Assembly (NCBI RefSeq): GCF_003334855.1
Contig: NZ_QOWE01000004.1
Span: forward strand, 62,001-126,000
DNA from: Larkinella punicea
GTDB taxonomy: Bacteria; Bacteroidota; Bacteroidia; Cytophagales; Spirosomataceae
DNA: 64,000 bases
Direction: 5' to 3'
In this document: positions 1 through 9,876 of the stretch, one piece after another
Numbering within the stretch: position 1 is the stretch's first letter
Layout of the letters: every line of letters starts with the position of its first letter
Translations under genes and position numbers: made by a program
The notes under the pieces: generated by a model
What the model saw: the letters and a program-made list of their open reading frames with translations, nothing else
What the model was told of the DNA's origin: nothing
The model's database searches: none

Positions 1-651
1 GAACAGATCGTCTTTGATCTGGAAAGCAATTCCCACTTTTTCGCCGAACATCCGGGCGGTTTCGATCATTTCGGCGCTGGCATCCACCGAGCGGGCACCC
101 ACGGCACAACAGGCCGAAATCAGCGATGCGGTTTTCTGGCGGATGATTTCGTAATAAACCGCTTCCGTAATGTCCAGCCGCCGGGCTTTTTCGATCTGGA
201 GCAACTCCCCCTCACTGATTTCGCGAACGGCCTTCGAGACAATTTTCAGCAAATCATAATCGCCGTTGTCGACCGACAGCAGCAGCCCGCGGGAGAGCAG
301 ATAATCGCCCACCAGCACGGCAATTTTATTTTTCCAAAGGGCATTGATGGAGAAGAAACCACGACGGTAGTTGGAGTCATCGACCACATCGTCGTGAACG
401 AGCGTCGCCGTGTGCAGCAGTTCGATGAGAGCCGCACCCCGGTGGGTCGATTCGGTAACGGTTCCGCAAACCCCGGCCGTCAGAAAAACAAACATGGGCC
501 GGAGTTGTTTGCCCTTCCGGCGCACGATGTAGTTCATGATCTGGTCCAGAAGCATGACTTCGCTTTTCATAAACTGCCGGAATTTGTGCTCAAATGTTTC
601 CATTTCGGCAGCAATCGGCGCTTGTATGTCCCGGATCGATAGTGGCATCAT
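1..651 (-). CDS. Polyprenyl diphosphate synthase, C-terminus outside window
   Basis: This is the first 217 residues of a trans-isoprenyl diphosphate synthase, which condenses isopentenyl diphosphate onto an allylic primer to make the quinone side chain. The translation shows GKQLRP (residues 47-52, pyrophosphate/IPP binding) and the first Asp-rich motif DDVVDD (87-92). The window edge cuts it inside the region of the second Asp-rich motif (..FQIKDDLF). Two ATG codons lie in tandem (651 and 648); the outer one is used here. The family is usually about 320 residues, so roughly one third is missing. Chain length of the product cannot be told; an octaprenyl-type enzyme is the usual Bacteroidota counterpart. 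Cytoplasmic, no signal peptide. Confidence 0.92.
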   Translation of the reverse strand, partial: MMPLSIRDIQAPIAAEMETFEHKFRQFMKSEVMLLDQIMNYIVRRKGKQLRPMFVFLTAGVCGTVTESTHRGAALIELLHTATLVHDDVVDDSNYRRGFFSINALWKNKIAVLVGDYLLSRGLLLSVDNGDYDLLKIVSKAVREISEGELLQIEKARRLDITEAVYYEIIRQKTASLISACCAVGARSVDASAEMIETARMFGEKVGIAFQIKDDLF

Positions 652-807
652 TCACATCAGTTCATCGGGTTAGACGAACCGCATTCAGGGCGCAAGTATA
701 CCACTCAAACGCGAGATCAGGACAAAACTTCGTAAAAACTTCGCACCCGTTGCAAGATTGGCTCTAAAAATGTAATGTTACGGTTAGTAAAAAATACTTC
801 TAATTTC

Positions 808-890
808 AAATGTAAAATGATAAATATTAAATGTAAAAGTGCCGAATTCCAGTCATTTTACATTTAGCGTTCATTATTTTACATTTTACA
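808..890. repeat. Long imperfect palindrome, AT-rich
   Basis: Two arms of about 33 bases (808-841 and 854-887) are imperfect reverse complements built around AAATGTAAAA, separated by about 12 bases. The right arm ends just before the ATG at 901, so a transcript starting upstream would fold a long hairpin in the leader of the patatin gene. It is one of nine such intergenic palindromes in the window, and its arms do not resemble the others. Confidence 0.75.
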
Positions 891-900
891 TTCTTCTTTT

Positions 901-1818
901 ATGCGTGCACTGGTACTAGGGGGCGGTTCGCTCAAGGGGGCTTTTCAGGCGGGGGCGATTCAGGCCATCCTGGAATCCGGTTTTGAGCCCGAAGCGATTT
1001 ATGGCATTTCGGTGGGGAGTCTCAATGCGGTTTTTCTGGTTCACGAAGCCGGGAAGCAGTTTGCCGAGCACGGTGCCGTCGATTGGCCCAAAGCCGGTCG
1101 GCAACTGATCGAATTCTGGATTCGGAACATCACCCAGCCGAAGGACGTGGCCGTGGTTCAGTCAACGCTGGTGATGGGCTACAACACCCTGCTGAGCCGC
1201 TTCGATGGCTTGCTGGACACCACGCCCCTTCAAAGCCTGATTCGAACCCACATCAAGCTCCCGGTTCTGGTCAACAGTCCGGTTAAACTGAAAGTGGGCG
1301 CGGTCGACATCATCAAGGGCGACATCGTTTATACCAGCAACGACGACGAATCGATCCTGGATTATGTCATCGCCAGCAGTTCCCTGCCGTTTCTGATGCC
1401 CGCTGTCTGCGTCGGGAATGACCGCCAGAAGATGTTTCTGGACGGCGGTCTGCGGGAAGTCGCCCCGCTGCGCGAAGCCATCGACGACGGGGCCGACGAA
1501 CTGGTCTGCGTTGCCTGCCACGCCAAACGGATTTTTACGGAGAAATTCAATTACCGCAGTCTGCTGAATTTAGTCGAGCGGGTGAAGGACATCACGGTCA
1601 ACCAGATTGTCAACAACGACATTGCCTGGGCAGAACGCTGGATCGAGCGCGAAAAACTCCGGGGCAACGCCATGCACCTGACGCTCGTCCGCCCGAACGA
1701 ACCGCTGTATCTGAATCTGATGCGGTTTTCTTCGGATGACATCGGACGGCTGATCGTTCAGGGCTACCGCGATGCCACCATTGCGCTGCGGGCGCAGGGA
1801 ATTGAGCGGAAGGTGTAA
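901..1818 (+). CDS. Patatin-like phospholipase
   Basis: A 305-residue patatin-family protein, predicted to hydrolyse acyl esters of phospholipids with a Ser-Asp dyad. The oxyanion-hole glycine loop GGGSLKGAF is at residues 7-15, the nucleophile elbow GISVG at 35-39 (Ser37), and the dyad aspartate is in DGG (Asp181). There is no signal peptide or transmembrane segment, so it should act in the cytoplasm or at the inner face of the membrane. It starts at an ATG directly after the palindrome at 808-890 and converges on the GDPD gene, the two stop codons lying almost back to back. The fold and dyad are clear; the true substrate is not. Confidence 0.9.
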   Translation: MRALVLGGGSLKGAFQAGAIQAILESGFEPEAIYGISVGSLNAVFLVHEAGKQFAEHGAVDWPKAGRQLIEFWIRNITQPKDVAVVQSTLVMGYNTLLSRFDGLLDTTPLQSLIRTHIKLPVLVNSPVKLKVGAVDIIKGDIVYTSNDDESILDYVIASSSLPFLMPAVCVGNDRQKMFLDGGLREVAPLREAIDDGADELVCVACHAKRIFTEKFNYRSLLNLVERVKDITVNQIVNNDIAWAERWIEREKLRGNAMHLTLVRPNEPLYLNLMRFSSDDIGRLIVQGYRDATIALRAQGIERKV

Positions 1819-1820
1819 GT

Positions 1821-2690
1821 TTATAGATCCTTGAATAACCGCCAGACCGCCACCGGTCGGTCGGTTGTTAATATATCCGCGCCCGTTTGGAAGATTTTTC
1901 TATAGTCGTCGTCCACTTCACTGATCGGTTTTTCATCCAGATTGTCAGGACCGTAGGTGCCTGCCGTACAGGCAATACCGTCCTGATGAACCCGCCGATA
2001 AAAATCACTTCCCTGGCGAGCCGCCAACGCAATCAGATGATGCAACGACAAACCCGCTTTTTGGAGCGTTTCACCGTGATCGGCAGTATTGAATCCCAGC
2101 GCAATCCAGACATCCGGGTACTCTGTACGCAGTTTTACAGCATCCGCTGTCGAATAGCAAATGACAAAAACACTGTGCAACGCTCCCCGATCCACAATGG
2201 CTTTCATCACTTTTCGCAAATCAACCTCCGGTTTGGCGTCGATAGCCATCAACACCTTTCCGGCTCCCCAGCGCAGAACATCGTCGAAAAGCGGAATGCG
2301 CTGTCGGGTGGGATGACCCTGTAGATCGCGCAGGAAAACCGCTTTCAGTTCGGCCCAAGTCTGCCCTTTCAATAACCCTTTCCCGGTGGTGGTTCGTTCG
2401 ATTTCGTCGTCATGCAACAGCACCAGCACACTGTCGGCGGTCATCCGAACATCCATTTCAATGATGGCATCCGGAATTTGCTGAACCGTATGCCGAAAGG
2501 TCTCCAGACTATTCTCCGTTTCTGTCATTTCCGGGCCACCCCGATGAGCCAGAATCAGCGGAAATTTCCGATCAGAACGATACGCCAGAACCTGTTCCAA
2601 TGCTTTTGCCGTGGTATATTTCGATGCGGGCTGTGCCACCAGGCTTACTCCAATCAGCAAAAATGCCCCGGCTAAAATTAACTTTTTCAT
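1821..2690 (-). CDS. Glycerophosphodiester phosphodiesterase family protein
   Basis: A 289-residue exported GDPD-family enzyme that would cleave glycerophosphodiesters to glycerol 3-phosphate and an alcohol. Residues 1-20 form a signal peptide (basic start, hydrophobic core, VAQ end). Catalytic and metal residues are visible: HRG at 49-51, ExD at 78-80 and HD at 93-94. The product is expected in the periplasm or outer envelope. A terminator-like hairpin with a U-run sits just before its ATG and separates it from the Oar-like receptor upstream, so it probably has its own promoter or depends on read-through. The family assignment is firm; substrate preference cannot be read from the sequence. 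Confidence 0.9.
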   Translation of the reverse strand: MKKLILAGAFLLIGVSLVAQPASKYTTAKALEQVLAYRSDRKFPLILAHRGGPEMTETENSLETFRHTVQQIPDAIIEMDVRMTADSVLVLLHDDEIERTTTGKGLLKGQTWAELKAVFLRDLQGHPTRQRIPLFDDVLRWGAGKVLMAIDAKPEVDLRKVMKAIVDRGALHSVFVICYSTADAVKLRTEYPDVWIALGFNTADHGETLQKAGLSLHHLIALAARQGSDFYRRVHQDGIACTAGTYGPDNLDEKPISEVDDDYRKIFQTGADILTTDRPVAVWRLFKDL

Positions 2691-2696
2691 CGCTTC

Positions 2697-2738
2697 AAAA
2701 AAAACACCCCCGTCGAATCGCTCCGGCGGGGGTGTTGT
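2697..2738 (-). terminator. Rho-independent terminator after the receptor gene
   Basis: On the minus strand an AACACCCCCG arm pairs with CGGGGGTGTT and is followed by a run of eight T. It lies 16 bases past the stop of the receptor gene (2754) and ends just before the start of the GDPD gene. Confidence 0.85.
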
Positions 2739-2753
2739 CTAACTAAGGAGTGC

Positions 2754-5700
2754 TTAATTAAAGATATACCGGATACCCAACTGAGCCTGATACACCGCGT
2801 TCAGGTTCTGGCTGGGAACAAACGAATCTCTCAGCAGAATTCGCTTATCGTCAACGACCTGCGTAGCCAGCCGATAGGTAGGAATACCGGTCGTTGTATT
2901 CACACTGGCCAGCGCCAGTGGGTTGAAGGTCGTAACGGTTTTTCCCAGACCCCAGCTATTGTTGAGCAGGTTGGTAACGTTCAGAATATCAGCCCGGAAT
3001 TGAATCGTGTTGCGTTTGCCTTTGGCACCCACCGCTACATAAAATTCCTGAATAACCGTAAAGTCGAAACGGGTCAGCCAGGGATAGTTACCGCCATTCC
3101 GCTCGGCGTACTGACCGCGACGGGTTTTCAGGTAGTCATTTCCTTCGATGTAGGCATTAAAAGCCGTTTGTTGCTGCTCCGGTGAGTAGGTCACGGCACT
3201 TGCACCTGATCCAACGGTAAGCGGAGCAAACGTCAGCTCAGAAGCATTTCTCGGCACATACAACAAATCATTGGTCGTTTGACCATCAAAGTTCACATCC
3301 TGGTTGTAGGTATACGAGATTTTGCTGCCACTCGTCGAAAGAACGCCCAGTGTGAAGGCAGTCGAACCGCCAAATTTACCGCCGTAGTTCAGCCGGTAAT
3401 TAAGATACCCCACAATCCGGTGACGCAAATCCTGATCCGAATACGAGGTGGTCAGGTAATTCTGTCCCATCGTTGTCGGCACGTTGGCCTGAACCGTGCT
3501 ACCCACAAAGGCCAAATCCCGGGCTTCGCCGTAGGTGTACGCCAGCATTCCACCAAACCCACGGGTAGCCGGTTTTTCCAATTTCGCCGTCACGATGTAC
3601 GAGCTTCCCTTGTTGGTGTTTCTCAACACAAAGGCGTTGGCAATGGCCGTATTGTAATACCGGGCAATGTTTACCGTGTTGGCGGCTCCGCTCCCTGAGC
3701 TTGCTACCCCGAAAGCCGGGAAAACCGGACGCGTATCCGGGCCGTTCAGCGTCCGGGTTGGTGCTTTCAGGTTGGCATCGATGTAACGCAGGGCCTGAAT
3801 GTTTTTGTTGTAAACAAACTCAACCGTACCGATCAACCCCCATGGCAAACGCTGATCGACGGCCAGGTTCGTTTTCCAGATTTGCGGGTATTTCAGGTTT
3901 TGATCCGATGCGTTGATAACGTACGGAAGCAGTTTCGTTAAATCAACCGTCGAAGGATCGGGCGGACGAACGGCTGCCGGCAACTGGCTCGGATCGGTAA
4001 CAAACGGGTACGCCGTCGTATTCTGTACGTTAATAACGGCGGTATTGACCCCGTTATTCCCCAATTGATTGGAAATCAACACTTCCGGAATCCGGGAAAC
4101 GAAGACACCACTTCCTCCACGAATCTGCGTCGTTTTGTCTCCTTTCACATCCCAGTTAAACCCAACCCGGGGTGACAACAGCAAACGCGCTTTCGGAAAT
4201 GTTCCGGTCGTGATTTGGTAATTTTTCCCTTCTTCATCCCTAAACGTCAAACCGGCCACAATCGGATTGTTAAAGTTTTCAGCCGTGCTGTTGTCATATT
4301 GAAACACATCGCCCCGCAAACCTACTGTCAGCTTGAAGTTCGGCGTTGCCTGAAACTCGTCCTGAATGTAGGCACTGTACAGATTCCGTTTCAGCGTCTG
4401 CAAAGGCTCACCACCACCCGGAATCAGCGAATACCGCAAATTATAACGGGCAACCGTTACCGGTGAAGTCGTTGCAGTCGGGTTATTGATCGAGGCTAAA
4501 GCCGCTGTCTTGAAGTCGTCGATGGAGTTATACACGTATACCCCTTTCGACGACGGGAAGAACACGTTGTTCGACGTGTAATGTTCGTAGACAACACCAG
4601 CCGTCAGGGTATGTCTTCCGGCAAAAAAGCTGAAATTGTCGGTGATGTTCATCGTCGAATAATTCAGCTTGTTGTTCGGGGTAAACGGATCAAACCCAAT
4701 GGAAGTGTACGTACTTCCGTCCTTCAGAATATCGACGGTTGGAAAAATATCGGTTTTATACGTCCGGTCTTCGTTCTGTTTGTTGTACGTTGCAATGAGG
4801 TTGTTGGCAAATTTACCCCCGAAGTTTGAGGTCAGCTCAGCCGCAATCGAGCGGGTGTTATCGGCAATGATGTAGCCGGAGTTTTCCGGTGAAATCGCCA
4901 AATCGCTGTTCGTCCGGTTTCCATTCCCCGCCGTGTTGCTACTGTTACTGTTGCTGATGATGGAGCCTGATTCCGAATTGTGGTGTGAATACCGTACCGA
5001 CAGTTTGTGCTGGTCGTTGATGTTGTAATCCAGACGGATCAAGCCTTTCCGGCTTTTCACATCGTTGTTGAAGCCATCATAGGCTCCCAGACTCCGGCCA
5101 AAATTCGTTTGCATAAACTGATCCAGATCACGCATATCGGTTTCGGTTACCCGCGAAACGTTACCACCGCCCTGGCCACGGTCAAGACTCCACAGCAAAG
5201 CTGGCGTGCTGCTGTCAAACATCTCGCCGTTAACGAAGAAAAACAGTTTGTTCTTGATCAGCGGACCGCCCAACCGAAAACCGTACGTTTTCTCGTTGAT
5301 GTTGGGTTTGGGTGTAATTTCATCCCCATCGGCTTTTTTGCCCACCAGGCTGTTGTTCCGAAACAGGTGATAAACCGAACCCGAGAATTCGTTCGTACCG
5401 GAACGGGTGACAGCGTTGATCCCCGCGCCCGTAAAACCCGATTGACGAATGTCGAAAGGGGCCACGTTCACCTGAATCTGGTCGATGGCGTCCAGCGAAA
5501 CCGCCGTTGTTCCGGTCCGGCCACCGGCCAGTGCCGAGCTACCCAAACCGAATCCGTTGTTGAAAACCGACCCGTCGATGGTGAAGTTGTTGAAACGGGG
5601 ATCCTGTCCGGCAAACGACTGCCCGTTTCCGTAGGCGTTGTATTTGGTAACGTCGGTCAGCGTCCGGTTAATGGTTGGAATCGTGTTGATGGCTTCCCGT

Positions 5701-6140
5701 CCGAATGAAGCAGCCGCTCCGGTCCGGTCCGAGCTGAAGATATCACTCCGGCTACCCGACACGACGATTTCAGAAAGCTGGGTGCTTTCGTCGGCCATGG
5801 CAAAATCAACGTTTGCGGCCGTTCCCAGACTCGCAAAAATGTCGGCCTTGGCCTGTTCTTTAAAGCCAACGAAGGTCGAGGTCACCGTATACGGCCCACC
5901 CACCCGAACGTTGGGGAAAGTGTAACGCCCTTCTCCGTTGGTAATGGTTCCGTAGCGCGTACCGGAAGGCGTGTGAATCGCCACGATCGTCGCACCCGGA
6001 AGCCCGTCTCCCTTCTGATCTTTCACAAAACCGGCAATGGAAGAAGAAGTCACCTGTGCCTGCACATCTCCGCCAGACAGCACAAAGGCCAGCCCGCACA
6101 GGAACGCTACCAGGTAGATAGACAGTAATTTTCTGTTCAT
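2754..6140 (-). CDS. Oar-like TonB-dependent outer-membrane receptor
   Basis: A 1128-residue outer-membrane protein. The ATG at 6140 is chosen because it gives a clean signal peptide (MNRKLLSIY followed by a hydrophobic stretch and VQAQ); the frame stays open 22 codons upstream without one. A carboxypeptidase-like regulatory domain follows ([19 protein letters not shown]), then a plug region (GSRSDIF..., [13 protein letters not shown], a [17 protein letters not shown] segment) and a long beta-barrel ending in an aromatic residue (..LGIRYIFN). The plug wording and the short regulatory domain match the Oar subgroup, not SusC. No SusD partner is adjacent. Ligand unknown. A terminator follows the gene. 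Confidence 0.9.
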   Translation of the reverse strand: MNRKLLSIYLVAFLCGLAFVLSGGDVQAQVTSSSIAGFVKDQKGDGLPGATIVAIHTPSGTRYGTITNGEGRYTFPNVRVGGPYTVTSTFVGFKEQAKADIFASLGTAANVDFAMADESTQLSEIVVSGSRSDIFSSDRTGAAASFGREAINTIPTINRTLTDVTKYNAYGNGQSFAGQDPRFNNFTIDGSVFNNGFGLGSSALAGGRTGTTAVSLDAIDQIQVNVAPFDIRQSGFTGAGINAVTRSGTNEFSGSVYHLFRNNSLVGKKADGDEITPKPNINEKTYGFRLGGPLIKNKLFFFVNGEMFDSSTPALLWSLDRGQGGGNVSRVTETDMRDLDQFMQTNFGRSLGAYDGFNNDVKSRKGLIRLDYNINDQHKLSVRYSHHNSESGSIISNSNSSNTAGNGNRTNSDLAISPENSGYIIADNTRSIAAELTSNFGGKFANNLIATYNKQNEDRTYKTDIFPTVDILKDGSTYTSIGFDPFTPNNKLNYSTMNITDNFSFFAGRHTLTAGVVYEHYTSNNVFFPSSKGVYVYNSIDDFKTAALASINNPTATTSPVTVARYNLRYSLIPGGGEPLQTLKRNLYSAYIQDEFQATPNFKLTVGLRGDVFQYDNSTAENFNNPIVAGLTFRDEEGKNYQITTGTFPKARLLLSPRVGFNWDVKGDKTTQIRGGSGVFVSRIPEVLISNQLGNNGVNTAVINVQNTTAYPFVTDPSQLPAAVRPPDPSTVDLTKLLPYVINASDQNLKYPQIWKTNLAVDQRLPWGLIGTVEFVYNKNIQALRYIDANLKAPTRTLNGPDTRPVFPAFGVASSGSGAANTVNIARYYNTAIANAFVLRNTNKGSSYIVTAKLEKPATRGFGGMLAYTYGEARDLAFVGSTVQANVPTTMGQNYLTTSYSDQDLRHRIVGYLNYRLNYGGKFGGSTAFTLGVLSTSGSKISYTYNQDVNFDGQTTNDLLYVPRNASELTFAPLTVGSGASAVTYSPEQQQTAFNAYIEGNDYLKTRRGQYAERNGGNYPWLTRFDFTVIQEFYVAVGAKGKRNTIQFRADILNVTNLLNNSWGLGKTVTTFNPLALASVNTTTGIPTYRLATQVVDDKRILLRDSFVPSQNLNAVYQAQLGIRYIFN

Positions 6141-6501
6141 AAAAATGGTTGATTTGGTTAAATTTGGTTTGAAGTGTATCCGACAACCTGCTACAGTTCT
6201 CCACAAAGAAACGACATTTTTTTTTGTGACTCAAGTAGCAGTTCTTAGTAAAGTACCAAAATAACATTTATACAAACAAGCTTTCTACAAAAACTCCATA
6301 AATCTGTTTTTATCGTTCAATTTCGCCACATTATTTTTATGTTACCATTGCGTTAAGCCATCGTCTGTTTTTGCACCCATTTTAGATAATCTTCTACTAT
6401 CCAGATATTTACCAAATATTCTGAACATCATCCGCCGTCCTGCAATAGCGACTTTTTAAACCTTTCTTTTTATCTTTCTGTAGTACTAAAAGGAAAACCG
6501 C
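6141..6501. other. Divergent intergenic region, receptor / SelD-like gene
   Basis: An AT-rich gap of about 360 bases between divergent genes. It must hold promoters in both directions. A TTTCTACA word (from about 6284) resembles the TTCTACA sites of the stress island, but no -24/-12-like motif lies at the matching distance. A TATCTTTC near 6471 resembles the -7 element TAnnTTTG with one mismatch upstream of 6502. No coding region seen. Confidence 0.5.
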
Positions 6502-7572
6502 ATGGCGGTTACAACACGTACGGACATGATTCAACAAACGGAAATATACAAACTGGCTCAATTCAGCCGTGACGCTGGTTTTGGCGGCAAAATTGACCCA
6601 AACGTTCTTCACACGCTGCTGAACGCCCCAACGTCTTCCCTCCCCGACTTCCCCAACCTACTCGTGGGTGCCGATCACCGCGACGATGCCGCCGTCCTGG
6701 AAACGGGCCACGGTGAAGCCGTCGTCAGCACCACCGATTTCTTCACGCCCTTCGTGGACGACGCCTACGATTTCGGTCGAATTGCCTCCGCCAACGCCCT
6801 CAACAACATCTACGCCATGGGTGGAGAACCGCTGCTGGCGGTGGCCATTCTGGGCTGGCCATTCGATAACATTCCGGCCGAAATTGCCGGTCAAATCCTG
6901 GATGGCAGCCGCGCCCTCTGCGCCGAAGCCGGTATTCCGCTGGCGGGCATTCACAGCATCGAAAGCGCGGAGCCATTTTTCGGTTTGGCCGTGACCGGCA
7001 AGGTGCGCCTGAACCATTTGAAACAAAACAGCACGGCCACGGAAGGCTGCTGCCTCTACCTGACCAAACCGCTCGGCACCGGTATGCTGGCCACGGCACT
7101 GCTAAAAGAAACCCTGAGTGCCGAACACACCGAACTGGCGCTGGGCCAGATGACGAAACTGAATACGTTCGGAACCTTTCTGGGAAAACTGCCGTACGTC
7201 AAGGCACTGACGCACGTTTCGGGCTACGGTTTGCTGGGTCACCTGATCACGATGGCCGAAAACAGCGGACTGAGTGCCGAGATCGATTTTCACAAAGTCC
7301 CGGTTTTGCCGATGCTGGACGAGTACCGAACGTCGGAAAACATTCCGGATGGCACCCACCGGAACTGGGACCTTTTCGGCGAAAAAACCAGCGAACTGAC
7401 GGAGGAACAACGGTTTTTGCTGGCCGATCCGCAAATCAGTGGCGGTTTGCTGATTGCCGTCGATCCGCGCAGCGCAACGCTGTTCGAGCAGGTGGCTTTT
7501 GAATACAAACTCCATTTGAAAGCCTTCGGACAATTGATCGAAAAAAGCGAAAAAGTCGTTTACGTTCGGTAA
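6502..7572 (+). CDS. SelD homologue lacking catalytic Cys and two metal ligands
   Basis: A 356-residue member of the selenophosphate synthetase (SelD/AIRS) family. Typical SelD makes selenophosphate from selenide and ATP. The framework is intact: RDDAAV (60-65), STTDFF (76-81), the NIYAMGG region, GYGLLGHL and DPQISGGLL. Compared with E. coli SelD as I recall it, the N-terminal AGCGCKI reads AGFGGKI here (Phe27 for Cys17; the Lys is kept), the Asp91 position is Asn102, the TDVTGFG aspartate (Asp227) is His238, and GGHSID reads GIHSIE. The codons are TTT and GGC, so there is no TGA for selenocysteine. SelA, SelB and MnmH are not in the window. The protein is either inactive in selenophosphate synthesis or has another role. 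The start at 6502 has an AGGA 8 bases upstream; an inner ATG at 6526 is possible. Confidence 0.85.
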   Translation: MAVTTRTDMIQQTEIYKLAQFSRDAGFGGKIDPNVLHTLLNAPTSSLPDFPNLLVGADHRDDAAVLETGHGEAVVSTTDFFTPFVDDAYDFGRIASANALNNIYAMGGEPLLAVAILGWPFDNIPAEIAGQILDGSRALCAEAGIPLAGIHSIESAEPFFGLAVTGKVRLNHLKQNSTATEGCCLYLTKPLGTGMLATALLKETLSAEHTELALGQMTKLNTFGTFLGKLPYVKALTHVSGYGLLGHLITMAENSGLSAEIDFHKVPVLPMLDEYRTSENIPDGTHRNWDLFGEKTSELTEEQRFLLADPQISGGLLIAVDPRSATLFEQVAFEYKLHLKAFGQLIEKSEKVVYVR

Positions 7573-7578
7573 TCACCC

Positions 7579-7671
7579 ATCGTACTCATGGCGATTCGTC
7601 CGTGAAATATCAGGCAATATTCTGTAATTTAGCCCCTGAACCATTCACGGACGAACCGCCGTGGGTACGAT
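7579..7671. repeat. Long imperfect palindrome before hydrolase gene
   Basis: Arms of 28 bases (7579-7606 and 7644-7671) match as reverse complements at about 25 positions (ATTCGTCCGTGAA against TTCACGGACGAA), with a 37-base AT-rich loop. It fills nearly the whole gap between two co-directional genes, and the right arm ends 4 bases before the ATG at 7676, so the hairpin could hide the start codon region. Confidence 0.8.
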
Positions 7672-7675
7672 TTCT

Positions 7676-8446
7676 ATGAAACTCTACTATCGACAGACCG
7701 GCGAAACCGGCACTCCCATCATCATTCTGCACGGTGTTTTCGGCTCGTCCGACAACTGGCTGACCATTTCGAAATCCATTGCCAAACACAACCACCGCGT
7801 GTTTCTGGTCGACCAGCGCAACCACGGGCGGTCGCCCCGCAGCGAGGTGTTTAATTACGACGCCATGGCCTCCGATTTGCAGGAATTCATCACCGAGCAC
7901 CAGTTGGAACAGCCCGTCGTCATCGGTCATTCGATGGGTGGAAAAGCCGTCATGCAGTTTGCGATGGATTATCCCGGGCAGTTCAGCCGGCTGGTGATCG
8001 TGGACATTGCCCCCAAATTTTACCCCGTTCACCACGCCGAGTTGATCCGGGGATTGAAAGCCATCGACCTCAAAACCATCAAAAGCCGCAACGACGCCGA
8101 CGACATTCTGAGCCAGTATGAACCCATTCTGCCCGTTCGGCAATTCCTGCTCAAAAACCTGTTTCGCACCGACGACGGCCAGTTCGACTGGCGGCTCAAC
8201 CTGCCCGTTATCGAGCAGGAATTGCACGCGATTGGTGGCGAGTTGGCCCACGTCCGGACGGTAACCGAGCCGACGTTGTTCATCCGGGGCGCCAAATCCC
8301 GCTACATCAAAGACGAAGACGAGGCCGAAATCAAACGCATTTTTCCGAACAGCACGCTCGAAACCATCGAGGATGCCGGGCATTGGGTGCAGGCCGAAAA
8401 ACCGGTGGAGTTTGTGGAAATACTGATGCGGTTCCTGGAAAAGTAA
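7676..8446 (+). CDS. Alpha/beta-fold hydrolase, YbfF-type esterase
   Basis: A 256-residue alpha/beta hydrolase. The translation shows the oxyanion region LHGVFGSSDNW (18-28), DQRNHGRS (46-53), the nucleophile elbow GHSMGG (Ser86), and a C-terminal DAGHW histidine. The arrangement and length match the YbfF group of small acyl-thioesterases/esterases. No signal peptide, so cytoplasmic. The ATG at 7676 is preferred to a GTG five codons upstream because it gives the usual MKLYYRQTG start, and the GTG lies within a palindrome arm. The methyltransferase gene follows 66 bases downstream on the same strand and may be co-transcribed. The physiological substrate is unknown. Confidence 0.88.
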   Translation: MKLYYRQTGETGTPIIILHGVFGSSDNWLTISKSIAKHNHRVFLVDQRNHGRSPRSEVFNYDAMASDLQEFITEHQLEQPVVIGHSMGGKAVMQFAMDYPGQFSRLVIVDIAPKFYPVHHAELIRGLKAIDLKTIKSRNDADDILSQYEPILPVRQFLLKNLFRTDDGQFDWRLNLPVIEQELHAIGGELAHVRTVTEPTLFIRGAKSRYIKDEDEAEIKRIFPNSTLETIEDAGHWVQAEKPVEFVEILMRFLEK

Positions 8447-8512
8447 TCACCTTATTCGGTTCTTTGCAAACCGGTCCGCTCGATGTGGATGCGGTTTGCT
8501 TCCTTTTTTATC

Positions 8513-9214
8513 ATGCCCATTCTGTATCTTATTCCCACCATACTGGCCGAAAATACCGCCGACCAGGTGCTGTCACCCCAAATCCGCGAGGTGATCAGCC
8601 AAACGACGGTGTTTTTTGTCGAAAACGTCCGCACGGCCCGGCGGTTTATCAGCAGTCTGAAAACCGGGGTGGTCATCGACGATCTGCTGTTCTACGACCT
8701 CGACAAAGACACGCCCGAAGCCGAAACCAAACAGCAGTTAGCCATTCTGAGACAGCAAAACCGGGATGCGGGCGTTTTGTCCGAAGCGGGCTGCCCCGGC
8801 GTGGCCGACCCCGGCGCGGTGGCGGTGCGGCTGGCCCACCAAACGGGCTGGCAGGTTCGGCCACTGGTGGGGCCGTCGTCCATTCTGCTGGCCCTGATGG
8901 CGTCGGGCATGAGCGGTCAGTCGTTCGCGTTTCACGGGTATTTATCCATCGAAAAACCGGCCCGGCTTCAGGAAATCAAGCAGTTGGAAATGGACGCCCG
9001 CAAACGCCAGCAGACGCAGATTTTCATGGAAACGCCCTACCGCAACAACCACCTGCTGGCCGACATCCTGACGGCCTGCAACCCCGAAACCCGGCTGTGC
9101 ATTGCCTGCAATCTGACTGCCAAAGACGAGTTGGTCCGAACGCTGAGTATCCGCGAATGGAAGGCCCAAACACCGGACCTGCATAAAAAACCCAGCCTGT
9201 TTCTACTTTTATAA
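8513..9214 (+). CDS. SAM-dependent methyltransferase, tetrapyrrole-methylase/RsmI-like
   Basis: A 233-residue protein of the tetrapyrrole methylase fold, closest in pattern to RsmI (16S rRNA C1402 ribose methyltransferase) but shorter at the N-terminus. Visible motifs are FFVENVRTARRF near the start, the signature SEAGCPGVADPG (about 106-117), GPSSILLALMASG, FHGYL and METPYRNNHL. Many Bacteroidota carry such a protein beside a full RsmI; whether this one modifies rRNA cannot be decided here. The ATG at 8513 is chosen because it opens with MPILYLIPT, the usual family start; the frame is open ten codons further upstream. Confidence 0.85.
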   Translation: MPILYLIPTILAENTADQVLSPQIREVISQTTVFFVENVRTARRFISSLKTGVVIDDLLFYDLDKDTPEAETKQQLAILRQQNRDAGVLSEAGCPGVADPGAVAVRLAHQTGWQVRPLVGPSSILLALMASGMSGQSFAFHGYLSIEKPARLQEIKQLEMDARKRQQTQIFMETPYRNNHLLADILTACNPETRLCIACNLTAKDELVRTLSIREWKAQTPDLHKKPSLFLLL

Positions 9215-9234
9215 GATCGCCTATTTCCTTGATT

Positions 9235-9876
9235 ATGATCCGGATACAAGCTTTTACTTTTAATGCACTGGCTGAAAACACCTACGTTTTGTATGACGAA
9301 ACCCGCGAAGCAGTTATCATCGATCCCGGTTGTTACGACCAGTCCGAGAAAGAAGTACTAACGGCTTTTATTGCGCAAAACGATCTGAAACCGGTTAAAC
9401 TGCTCAATACCCACGCCCACATCGACCATGTGCTGGGCAATGCGTTCGTCAAGCGGAAATATGGTGTTGAACTGTATCTGCACGAAAGCGACCTGCCGGT
9501 TTTGAAGTCGGCGCAAATCCTGGCGCAGCACTACGGTTTCGGGGCCTATGAGCCGACCGAAGCCGATCATTGGCTGGAAGACGGGCAAACCGTTTCATTC
9601 GGAAATTCGGCGTTGGAAGTGCGTTTTGTACCGGGACACGCGCCGGGGCATGTGGCTTTTGTCGGACACGCCGACCGCTTCGTCATCGGGGGCGATGTGC
9701 TGTTCCGGGGCAGCGTCGGACGAACCGACTTTCCGCTTTCCGACTTCGATACGCTGGTTCACAGCATCCATACACAACTCTACACCCTGCCCGACGACTA
9801 CACGGTTTACCCCGGTCATATGGGAACCACGACGATCGGCCAGGAAAAACGAACCAATCCGTTTGTCAGGATATAA
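9235..9876 (+). CDS. MBL-fold metallo-hydrolase, glyoxalase II-like
   Basis: A 213-residue metallo-beta-lactamase-fold hydrolase. The metal motif HAHIDH (THAHIDHVLGN) lies around residues 60-70, followed by GHAPGHVAF and GGDVLFRGSVGRTDFP, the pattern of the YcbL/GloB-like subgroup of small thioester hydrolases, and a C-terminal VYPGHMGTTTIGQEK. It has no signal peptide. It starts 20 bases after the methyltransferase gene and is probably in the same transcription unit. The ATG at 9235 is used; a TTG two codons earlier is also possible. The substrate is unproven; members act on S-lactoylglutathione or related thioesters. Confidence 0.88.
   Translation: MIRIQAFTFNALAENTYVLYDETREAVIIDPGCYDQSEKEVLTAFIAQNDLKPVKLLNTHAHIDHVLGNAFVKRKYGVELYLHESDLPVLKSAQILAQHYGFGAYEPTEADHWLEDGQTVSFGNSALEVRFVPGHAPGHVAFVGHADRFVIGGDVLFRGSVGRTDFPLSDFDTLVHSIHTQLYTLPDDYTVYPGHMGTTTIGQEKRTNPFVRI

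Noticed and set aside
5007-5708. A 233-codon plus-strand frame opposite the Oar-like receptor
   Set aside because: The receptor plug and barrel on the other strand are unmistakable.
6580-6600. Selenocysteine in the SelD homologue
   Set aside because: The codon at the catalytic position is TTT, and neighbouring glycine codons are GGC. There is no in-frame TGA and no SECIS-like context is needed.
8383-9186. A 267-codon plus-strand frame overlapping the methyltransferase gene
   Set aside because: It is out of frame with the methyltransferase, which carries the SEAGCPGVADPG signature. The alternative peptide is Arg/Pro-rich without a domain.
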